Part shown: piece by piece, positions 5,959 through 12,030 of the stretch
How positions within the stretch are numbered: the stretch's first letter is position 1
Layout: every line of letters begins with the position of its first letter
Source of the DNA: HGM04593 sp964470845
GTDB lineage: Bacteria; Bacteroidota; Bacteroidia; Bacteroidales; Bacteroidaceae
Assembly (NCBI GenBank): GCA_964470845.1
Contig: CAYYEL010000054.1
Span: forward strand, 1 to 14,316
Direction: 5' to 3'
Length of the DNA: 14,316 bases
The notes under the pieces: model-generated
Database searches by the model: none
What the model was told of the DNA's origin: nothing
Seen by the model: only the letters and a program-made list of their open reading frames with translations
Translations under genes and position numbers: made by a program

Positions 5959-6472
5959 TGTTTGCTGCTTTTATTACGTTATTTAATAATTCTTTTTCAC
6001 TCCAACCATTTATAATTGCTTGGTTGCCTAATTTATATCCTTCTGCATTATTGTGAAGGTCCATTGCTCTTGCTTTTAAGTCGTTTCCTAAATTGTTTTC
6101 GTGGGCATCACCAAATTCTTTTGCAAGTGATGAATTTAGTCCTGCTGAAACTTGATTTAAAGCGCACCAATAACAATGTCTCACTGCATCGCCGTAACCG
6201 TCTGTTATCCCCGGAAGATGTGCTGTTGCTCTAAATGCTTTTACTCTATTTTCTTTTATTTTTATAGCTAAAAAAGGATGCCTGTAGGATAACTCTTTTT
6301 CCTCCTCTGCAAGTTGATCATATACCTGTTTATAATCTTTATACTTATTTTTTACATAATCTTGTGGTTGAACCTCTCCCTCATTACCATCCTCATACGA
6401 CAATGCCATATCAAGCAGCGTCGGTAGTTTTTCGTTGTTTTGTAAATTGTTTCCCATAGTGTTTTTTGACAC
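5933..6472 (-). CDS. Cassette A: intact toxin-like protein with DUF6973-like domain
   Basis: 179 residues from GTG 6472, or 174 from the ATG at 6457, which I think more likely if the TACTTTTG box is the promoter. Residues 6-32 are the shared module (NNLQNNEKLPTLLDMALSYE and on). The rest resembles the DUF6973 family as I remember it: a helical lead (ELSYRHPFLAIKI), GDAVRHCYW at 94-102, GDAHE at 121-125 and MDLHNN at 137-142, ending GWSEKELLNNVIKAANNG. The invariant D, R, H, H, E and D/H/N/N could form a metal or catalytic site; that is unproven. No signal peptide, membrane segment or T9SS-type C-terminal domain is visible, so any export would need a specialised route. The downstream overlapping lipoprotein suggests an effector/immunity pair. 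It is the only full-length first gene of the three cassettes. Confidence 0.75.
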   Translation of the reverse strand: MSKNTMGNNLQNNEKLPTLLDMALSYEDGNEGEVQPQDYVKNKYKDYKQVYDQLAEEEKELSYRHPFLAIKIKENRVKAFRATAHLPGITDGYGDAVRHCYWCALNQVSAGLNSSLAKEFGDAHENNLGNDLKARAMDLHNNAEGYKLGNQAIINGWSEKELLNNVIKAANNGILKIHK

Positions 6473-6609
6473 AAAAGTATTATGGGAAAAAGGCTTTACG
6501 GTTGCGATATTATCACAATTATTATTTTTTGTGGTGAATATAATGCAAAAGATACTCCGCTGTCAATAAAATTGCAATAATCAACCTTTCTTTTTTAGAT
6601 TTGTTAACA
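6374..6609 (-). repeat. Cassette 5' module, copy A
   Basis: Third copy of the ~230-bp block. It aligns with copies B and C through the N-terminal codons, the -7 box and about 130 bp upstream, ending near TTGTTAACA. One 3-nt difference relative to C lies in the upstream part and keeps the open frame. Confidence 0.85.
6472..6479 (-). promoter_or_regulatory. -7 box of cassette A
   Basis: Minus-strand TACTTTTG, a perfect TAnnTTTG, identical in position and sequence to those of B and C. It touches the GTG codon and precedes the ATG at 6457 by 15 bases, implying a near-leaderless transcript. No TTTG is seen at -33. Confidence 0.5.
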
Positions 6610-6871
6610 ATATAGCAACAACGAGCAAGAAAGTTACGCAAGCGAATGGGTGAAAATTCATTTTAGCCTCCCTCAAAGCAAGCGCAGTATATCTTCGCGC
6701 GTTAGCGCAAATACAGCAAAAGGCGAGAGCAGAAAAAGTTAAAAATTATAAAAAAGCACGCATTCTGTTAATTATTTCGTCAAAACAAGAGTTTTTAAAT
6801 TCAAATGAAGTATTTTTGTAGGCATTTTCGGCTGATTATGCCATTTAAGTAACAGAAAATCTCTTTACCCA
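6610..6871. other. Divergent intergenic region between cassette A and the methyltransferase operon
   Basis: AT-rich DNA without a gene. It contains a TATCTTCG at 6690-6697 (a one-mismatch -7 box), a GCGC-GTTA-GCGC mini-palindrome just after it, and a better -7 box at 6811-6818. GGCAT (6821-6825) and ATGCC (6838-6842) can pair as a weak 5-bp stem in the leader. Confidence 0.6.
6811..6818 (+). promoter_or_regulatory. -7 promoter box of the methyltransferase-ftsX-folK operon
   Basis: TATTTTTG is a perfect TAnnTTTG box, 53 bases before the ATG at 6872 on the same strand. The -33 element is not clear. It is the best promoter candidate for the operon, with the weaker TATCTTCG at 6690 as an alternative. 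Confidence 0.5.
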
Positions 6872-7771
6872 ATGTACAAAATAAGCTACAAGGCTTGCCC
6901 ATTGTGCAACAGCAACAACATCGAGAAACACCTCTCGTGCAAAGACCACTTTGCCACGGGCGAGTTTTTCGATATTTACAAATGCAACAACTGCTCATTT
7001 ATTTTTACACAAGGCGTGCCCGACGAAAAAGAGATTGGACGTTATTATGACACACCATCCTACATATCGCACAGCAACACCAATAAAGGAATAATCAATA
7101 AGCTCTATCACCTTGTACGTAGTATAATGCTGCGCCGAAAGGTCAACCTTGTTAAAAAACTCACAATGTTACGCGAGGGCAAGCTACTCGACTACGGTGC
7201 AGGCATAGGCTACTTTGCCAAAGCTATGCAAGATGCCGATTGGGACATCACAGCAATTGAAAAAAGCACCCAAGCACGCGATTTTGCCAAGCAGAATTTA
7301 AACATAAGCATTGAGCCCGAGGAGTACCTCTCGTCAATTGAAGATACCACATTCGACGTTATAACAATGTGGCACGTAATGGAGCACATTCAGGACATAC
7401 ACAATTTTTGGGACACCCTCTACCGCATACTCGACGAGAGCGGTATTCTTATTATAGCCGTTCCCAACTGTTCGTCGTACGACGCCGAGACTTATCGCGA
7501 GCACTGGGCAGCATACGACGTTCCGCGCCACCTGTGGCATTTTACCCCATCGACAATAATGGAGATTGGACGTAAGCACAAATTTATTCTGGAACGTCAA
7601 GAAACAATGCCCTTTGACGGGTTTTATATATCGATGCTCAGCGAGCAATACAAAGGTTCAAATTGTGCCACACTGCGCGGTATCTGGAACGGGCTATTAG
7701 GTTGGATAGCATCTTTTGACAAAACAAGCGCTTCAAGTTCAATAATATACGTATTTCGGAAAAGAAAATGA
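6872..7771 (+). CDS. Class I SAM-dependent methyltransferase with N-terminal zinc ribbon
   Basis: 299 residues. An N-terminal four-cysteine ribbon (C9/C12 in CPLC, C38/C41 in CNNC) is followed by a Rossmann methyltransferase fold. Motif I LLDYGAGIGYFAKAM is at 105-119, an acidic residue E130 sits at the end of strand 2, and the post-I region FDVITMWHVMEHI is typical of Methyltransf_11/23-type enzymes. A C-terminal GYF/FISMLSEQY-type segment completes it. The substrate is unknown; related proteins often sit in polysaccharide or small-molecule pathways. The first gene of a tight + operon: its TGA overlaps the ftsX start by 4 bases (ATGA). As I recall, a methyltransferase precedes ftsX in several Bacteroides genomes, so the order is probably ancestral. 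No defects are seen. Confidence 0.85.
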   Translation: MYKISYKACPLCNSNNIEKHLSCKDHFATGEFFDIYKCNNCSFIFTQGVPDEKEIGRYYDTPSYISHSNTNKGIINKLYHLVRSIMLRRKVNLVKKLTMLREGKLLDYGAGIGYFAKAMQDADWDITAIEKSTQARDFAKQNLNISIEPEEYLSSIEDTTFDVITMWHVMEHIQDIHNFWDTLYRILDESGILIIAVPNCSSYDAETYREHWAAYDVPRHLWHFTPSTIMEIGRKHKFILERQETMPFDGFYISMLSEQYKGSNCATLRGIWNGLLGWIASFDKTSASSSIIYVFRKRK

Positions 7772-8628
7772 GCAAAAAAAGATTTAAAATACAGACACTG
7801 AGCGTTTATGTAAGCACTACGCTCGTATTAGTGCTTTTGGGCACAATGGGCCTGTTGCTTGTTGCAGCACAGACACTATCGACCCACGTGCGCGAAGAGC
7901 TCACCGTGTCGGTTGTCCTCGACAACAGTATGAGCGACAAACAGATTGCCGATTATTACAGAAAACTGAGCAAACGCAGCTACGTAAAGCATAGTGAATA
8001 TATTTCAAAAGAACAGGTACTCGCTGAGCAGCGCAAGGAGCTTGGCACCGACCCCGTGGAATTTTTGGGATACAATCCCTATGAAGCCTCGATTGAGCTA
8101 TCTATGAAGCCCGAGTTTGCCAACAACGAAAGCCTTGCATCAATCGAGAAAGAGATTCGCAGCGATAAAGGAGTAAAAGATGTCATTTACCACAAAGAGC
8201 TTATAGAGGCCATAAACAGCAACATACACAAGATAGGCGGTGCACTGCTTATACTATTCGTGCTTTTGGCAATTATATCTTGGTCGTTAATAGGCAATAT
8301 GGTGCGCCTCACAATTTACTCGAAAAGATTCCTATTGCACACGATGAAATTAGTTGGTGCAACGTGGGGATTCATACGTCGCCCGTTCCTTGTCCACAAT
8401 ATGTGGATAGGACTATTCTCGGGAATATTGGCAAACATAATTTTGGGCAGTTCGCTCTACTTTATAGCACAGCGCGAGCCGGGAGTAATGACAGTACTCC
8501 CCAAAGAGTGGTTGGCAATTGTAGCGGGCACAATAATCCTTTTCGGAGTTACAATAACAGTATTGTGCGCATTCCTATCGGTGAATCGTTTTCTGCGTAT
8601 GCGTGCCGGCGATCTATATTTTATTTAA
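7768..8628 (+). CDS. ftsX: Cell division protein FtsX
   Basis: 286 residues, the usual size. FtsX is the membrane subunit of the ABC-like FtsEX complex, which works at the division septum to activate peptidoglycan hydrolases. Features: a short cytoplasmic N-terminus, TM1 at about 14-36, an extracytoplasmic domain (about 37-150) with a VVLDNSMSDKQIADYYRKL segment, then TM2-TM4 (GALLILFVLLAIISW; FSGILANIILGSSLYF; AIVAGTIILFGVTITVL). The hallmark loop after TM2 reads NMVRLTIYSKRFLLHTMKLV with GATWGFIRRPFL, typical of FtsX. The start ATG overlaps the methyltransferase stop. ftsE is not in this window; in Bacteroidota it is often unlinked. Confidence 0.93.
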   Translation: MSKKRFKIQTLSVYVSTTLVLVLLGTMGLLLVAAQTLSTHVREELTVSVVLDNSMSDKQIADYYRKLSKRSYVKHSEYISKEQVLAEQRKELGTDPVEFLGYNPYEASIELSMKPEFANNESLASIEKEIRSDKGVKDVIYHKELIEAINSNIHKIGGALLILFVLLAIISWSLIGNMVRLTIYSKRFLLHTMKLVGATWGFIRRPFLVHNMWIGLFSGILANIILGSSLYFIAQREPGVMTVLPKEWLAIVAGTIILFGVTITVLCAFLSVNRFLRMRAGDLYFI

Positions 8629-8653
8629 AAAAGGTTAAATACATTATAACATT

Positions 8654-8884
8654 ATGAACAAAGAAAAATTTGCATTCAAGAAAAGCAACTACATATTGCT
8701 GCTTATCAGTGTAGCAATAATCATCATAGGCTTCTTGCTTATGACAGGTCCCGGCTCGACCGAGACGCATTTCGAGCCCGACATTTTCAGTTTCCGCCGC
8801 ATAGTACTTGCTCCGGCTGTCTGCTTCGCAGGATTCATTTTTATTATATATGCAATTATGCACAAAGACAAAAAAACCGAATAA
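8654..8884 (+). CDS. DUF3098 small membrane protein
   Basis: 76 residues with two membrane helices (about 13-30 and 50-68), separated by the conserved-looking loop GSTETHFEPDIFSFRRI. This matches DUF3098, a small Bacteroidota family typically found between ftsX and uppP. Function is unknown; the constant context suggests a role in envelope or division. It starts 25 bases after ftsX and ends 17 bases before uppP. The charged ends (MNKEKFAFKK, KDKKTE) fit a cytoplasmic N- and C-terminus. Confidence 0.88.
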   Translation: MNKEKFAFKKSNYILLLISVAIIIIGFLLMTGPGSTETHFEPDIFSFRRIVLAPAVCFAGFIFIIYAIMHKDKKTE

Positions 8885-8901
8885 TACACGACAAATAGAA
8901 T

Positions 8902-9759
8902 ATGAACGATTTAAATCTATTAGAAACGATTATCATCGCCATCGTCGAGGGACTGACCGAGTTCTTGCCTGTATCTTCGACCGGACATATGATTATCACA
9001 CAAAATCTATTGGGCGTCGAGAGCACCGAATTTGTAAAAGCTTTTACTTTTATAATTCAGTTCGGAGCCATCCTCTCGGTAGTTGTACTGTATTGGAAAC
9101 GCTTCTTTCAACTGAACCACACCCCCGCCCCCGAAGGCGCATCCTCCCTAAAGAGATTCCTGCACAAATACGATTTTTATTGGAAACTGTTTGTAGCATT
9201 TATCCCCGCCGCAGTGTTGGGATTGCTCTTTAGCGATATGATTGACGCAATGCTTGAGAGTGTAACAGTGGTTGCAATCACACTTATCTTAGGCGGAATC
9301 TTTATGTTATTCTGCGACAAGATTTTCAACAAGGGCAGCGAGAACACACGCCTCACCGAGAAACGCGCTTTCTGGATAGGTATGTTCCAGTGTATCTCTA
9401 TGATACCCGGAGTATCACGCTCAATGGCCACAATCGTCGGTGGCATGGCTCAGAAACTTACCCGCAAGGCAGCAGCCGAATTCTCGTTCTTCCTTGCAGT
9501 GCCCACAATGTTTGCTGCAACCTGTTTCAAGATGCTCAAAATATTCCTTGAGCCCGACGGAATGCAAATTCTAAAAGACAATCTTGGCACGCTTATTATC
9601 GGCTACGTCGTTGCATTCATTGTGGCGATGCTGGCTATAAAATTCTTCATCAGCTTTGTTACAAAATATGGTTTCAAGGCTTTTGGTTGGTACAGAATAA
9701 TTGTAGGCGCAATCATACTAATTATGCTTGCCACCGGACACAACCTAACAATCGCATAA
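8902..9759 (+). CDS. uppP: Undecaprenyl-diphosphatase UppP (BacA family)
   Basis: 285 residues of a polytopic membrane protein. It dephosphorylates undecaprenyl pyrophosphate to the monophosphate carrier used for peptidoglycan and surface glycans, and confers some bacitracin resistance. Motif 1 is EGLTEFLPVSSTGHMII with E16, E20, S26 and H29; motif 2 is PGVSRSMATIVGG with the catalytic Arg173. Both are complete. About eight membrane helices are visible. The stop codon shares one base with the truB start (TAATG). Nothing is unusual. Confidence 0.95.
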   Translation: MNDLNLLETIIIAIVEGLTEFLPVSSTGHMIITQNLLGVESTEFVKAFTFIIQFGAILSVVVLYWKRFFQLNHTPAPEGASSLKRFLHKYDFYWKLFVAFIPAAVLGLLFSDMIDAMLESVTVVAITLILGGIFMLFCDKIFNKGSENTRLTEKRAFWIGMFQCISMIPGVSRSMATIVGGMAQKLTRKAAAEFSFFLAVPTMFAATCFKMLKIFLEPDGMQILKDNLGTLIIGYVVAFIVAMLAIKFFISFVTKYGFKAFGWYRIIVGAIILIMLATGHNLTIA

Positions 9760-10463
9760 TGGACTTTTTAGCAGGAGAAGTATTACCCCTTTACAAGCCC
9801 TACGGGTGGACCTCGTTTCAGATTGTAAGCAAGGTGCGCTATCATCTTTCGCGACACCACAATGTAAAGCGTTTCAAGGTGGGGCACGCAGGCACGCTCG
9901 ACCCGCTGGCAACAGGCGTACTGTTGCTGTGCACAGGAAAGGCAACCAAACGCATCGAGGAGCTTCAGAGCCACACAAAAGAGTATGTAGCCGACCTTAT
10001 GCTGGGTGCCACCACCCCGTCGTATGATTTAGAGCACCCCATTGATGCAACATACCCTTATGAGCACATCACCACCGAGCTCATAAAAGAGACACTGCCC
10101 CGTTTCATTGGCTGTATCGAGCAACGCCCGCCATTATTCTCGGCTTGTAAGGTTGATGGTCGCCGAGCATATAAGCTGGCACGCGACGGCAGCAATATGG
10201 AGCTTGCACCCAAAAAAATACAGATAGACGAAATTGAGCTATTAGCCTGCGAGCTACCCAAAATCACAATACGGGTAGTATGTGGTAAAGGCACTTACAT
10301 ACGCTCATTGGCACGCGACCTTGGCGAGGCTCTTGGCAGCGGTGCTCATCTTACACGCCTCGAACGTACACGCATAGGCGACGTACGCATCGAAGAGTGC
10401 ATAAACCCCGAAAATTTTCAAACTTGGCTCGAAGAAGCCACAAAAAACAACATACAACTATGA
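9759..10463 (+). CDS. truB: tRNA pseudouridine(55) synthase TruB
   Basis: 234 residues, a short TruB of the Bacteroidota type without a long C-terminal PUA extension. It isomerises U55 in the T-loop of tRNAs. The catalytic motif GHAGTLDPLATGVL places the nucleophile at Asp48. KPYGWTSF near the N-terminus, the basic RPPLFSACKVDGRRAYKLAR segment and the KGTYIRSLARDLGEALG motif are all present. The frame is open upstream to 9687, but the ATG at 9759 overlaps the uppP stop and puts the conserved LLPLYKPYGW-type start in place, so it is chosen. It overlaps or abuts queA. Confidence 0.95.
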   Translation: MDFLAGEVLPLYKPYGWTSFQIVSKVRYHLSRHHNVKRFKVGHAGTLDPLATGVLLLCTGKATKRIEELQSHTKEYVADLMLGATTPSYDLEHPIDATYPYEHITTELIKETLPRFIGCIEQRPPLFSACKVDGRRAYKLARDGSNMELAPKKIQIDEIELLACELPKITIRVVCGKGTYIRSLARDLGEALGSGAHLTRLERTRIGDVRIEECINPENFQTWLEEATKNNIQL

Positions 10464-10495
10464 TGGATTCGACGTTTTATACAAACTTTCATCAA

Positions 10496-11554
10496 ATGAA
10501 ACTATCACAATTCAAGTATCGTCTCCCCGACGACCGTATAGCGCTCTATCCGGCAGCCTGCCGCGACGAAGCCCGACTAATGGTACTGCACCGCAAGACC
10601 GGCGAAATTGAGCATCGCATTTTCAAAGAAGTAATAGAATACTTCGATGAAAAGGACGTTTTTGTACTAAACGACAGCAAAGTTTTTCCTGCACGCCTCT
10701 ATGGCAACAAAGAAAAGACCAATGCCAAGATTGAAGTATTTCTGCTGCGCGAGCTTAATGAGGAATTTCGTCTGTGGGACGTTCTTGTCGATCCTGCACG
10801 CAAAATCCGTATCGGTAACAAACTCTACTTCGGCGAGGACAACTCAATGGTAGCCGAAGTCATTGACAACACCACCTCACGCGGACGCACATTGCGCTTC
10901 TTGTACGACGGCCCACACGACGAGTTTAAAAAAGCGCTATATGCTTTGGGTGTAGCCCCCCTGCCCGACGATTTTAAACGTCTGCGCAAGGAAGAGCCCG
11001 AGGACCTTGAGAATTTCCAGACCTATTTTGCAAAAAAAGAGGGCTCGGTAACAGCCTCGTTTGCAGGCCTGCACTTTACACGCGAGCTTATGAAGAGAAT
11101 GGAGATAAAAGGCATCGACACGGCATACGTAACAATGCACACAGGCCTTGGCTGTTTCCGCGAGATTGACGTCGAAGACCTCACCAAACACAAGATGGAC
11201 TCCGACCTTATAAGCGTTGATACCGAGGCTGTAAACATCATAAACAAAGCCAAGAACGAAGGACGCCGCATCTGCGCCGTCGGAACATCGGTACAGCGTG
11301 TACTTGAGACAGCCACCCTCACCAACGGAATGCTCAAGGAATACGACGGTTGGACAAGCAAATTCATCTTCCCCGACTATCAGTTCCAAGTAGCCAACAG
11401 TATGATAGCCAACTTTTATATGCCATACAGTACAATGCTTATGCTGACAGCTGCATTCGGCGGCTACGAGTATGTGATGAACGCCTACAACGTAGCATTG
11501 AAAGAGGACTATCGTTTCGGCCTTTATGGCGATGCAATGCTCATAATAGATTGA
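10496..11554 (+). CDS. queA: S-adenosylmethionine:tRNA ribosyltransferase-isomerase QueA
   Basis: 352 residues. It transfers and isomerises ribose from SAM onto 7-aminomethyl-7-deazaguanine in tRNA, making epoxyqueuosine. Hallmarks are ALYPAACRDEARLMVL, the VLNDSKVFPARLYG motif, the GRTLRFLYDG region, FAGLHFTRELM, TMHTGLGCFREI and the C-terminal FIFPDYQFQVANSMIANFY. I chose the ATG at 10496, giving MKLSQFKYRLPDDRIA, because Bacteroides QueA proteins begin this way as I recall. The ATG at 10460 (MMDSTFYTNFHQ added) overlaps the truB stop and could instead be the coupled start. The stop overlaps the folK start by one base (TGATG). Confidence 0.92.
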   Translation: MKLSQFKYRLPDDRIALYPAACRDEARLMVLHRKTGEIEHRIFKEVIEYFDEKDVFVLNDSKVFPARLYGNKEKTNAKIEVFLLRELNEEFRLWDVLVDPARKIRIGNKLYFGEDNSMVAEVIDNTTSRGRTLRFLYDGPHDEFKKALYALGVAPLPDDFKRLRKEEPEDLENFQTYFAKKEGSVTASFAGLHFTRELMKRMEIKGIDTAYVTMHTGLGCFREIDVEDLTKHKMDSDLISVDTEAVNIINKAKNEGRRICAVGTSVQRVLETATLTNGMLKEYDGWTSKFIFPDYQFQVANSMIANFYMPYSTMLMLTAAFGGYEYVMNAYNVALKEDYRFGLYGDAMLIID

Positions 11555-12024
11555 TGAACAGCAACGAGACAATATATCTGAGCCTCGGAAGCAACCAAGG
11601 CAACAAGATTCAAAACATAAGAGGTGCGATAGTTCTTCTATCGCACCTCTTGGGTAAAGCCACAGCCGTAGCCCCCATAATAGAGACCGAGCCGTGGGGC
11701 TTTGAATCGAGCGAAACATTTCTGAACACAGTAGTTGCATTCAAAACCTCTCTCGCCCCCGAAGAGTTGCTCAAAGCCACGCAGCAGATTGAACGACAGC
11801 TGGGACGCACAAAAAAAAGTATCAACGGACAGTACAGCGACCGACCCATTGACATTGACATACTCCTCTACGGCAGCAGAGTAATAGAGAGTGAGCGGCT
11901 GACAATTCCCCACCCACTGCTACACCACCGCCTCTTTGTATTGCAACCGCTTGCCCGGATTGCTCCGGGGCTTATACACCCCACATTAGGGAAAAGCATA
12001 GCCCAACTGCTAAAAGAATTTTAA
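11554..12024 (+). CDS. folK: 2-amino-4-hydroxy-6-hydroxymethyldihydropteridine pyrophosphokinase FolK
   Basis: 156 residues, a standard HPPK length. It transfers pyrophosphate from ATP to 6-hydroxymethyl-7,8-dihydropterin in folate synthesis. Motifs: LSLGSNQGNK at 9-18, ETEPWGF around 44-50, the magnesium-binding DRPIDIDILLYG at 96-107 and IPHPLLHHRLFVLQPL at 118-133. The start shares a base with the queA stop. Codons about 22-33 contain a perfect 14-bp inverted repeat (11619-11651), described separately. The TPR/HTH gene follows after 6 bases. Confidence 0.95.
   Translation: MNSNETIYLSLGSNQGNKIQNIRGAIVLLSHLLGKATAVAPIIETEPWGFESSETFLNTVVAFKTSLAPEELLKATQQIERQLGRTKKSINGQYSDRPIDIDILLYGSRVIESERLTIPHPLLHHRLFVLQPLARIAPGLIHPTLGKSIAQLLKEF
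11619..11651 (+). repeat. Perfect hairpin inside folK
   Basis: AAGAGGTGCGATAG at 11619-11632 is followed by the loop TTCTT and the exact reverse complement CTATCGCACCTCTT at 11638-11651. This 14-bp perfect stem inside a coding region would be very stable in the mRNA. No T-run follows. It could slow ribosomes, be cut by RNase III, or mark an element inserted in frame (encoded residues RGAIVLLSHLL). Confidence 0.8.
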
Positions 12025-12030
12025 AAGAAA

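Noticed and set aside
4088..6610. CRISPR array suggested by the three similar blocks
   Set aside because: The repeats are ~230 bp, over 1 kb apart and coding, with no short regular repeats or spacers.
10397..10495. N-terminal extension of queA upstream of 10496
   Set aside because: Most of it lies inside truB. Only the 10460 ATG is a fair alternative; the conserved QueA N-terminus starts at 10496.
10937..11740. 267-residue minus-strand open frame opposite queA/folK
   Set aside because: It runs antisense to two highly conserved enzyme genes, is Cys-rich and low in sense, and has no promoter or family resemblance; it is a shadow of the codon use of queA.
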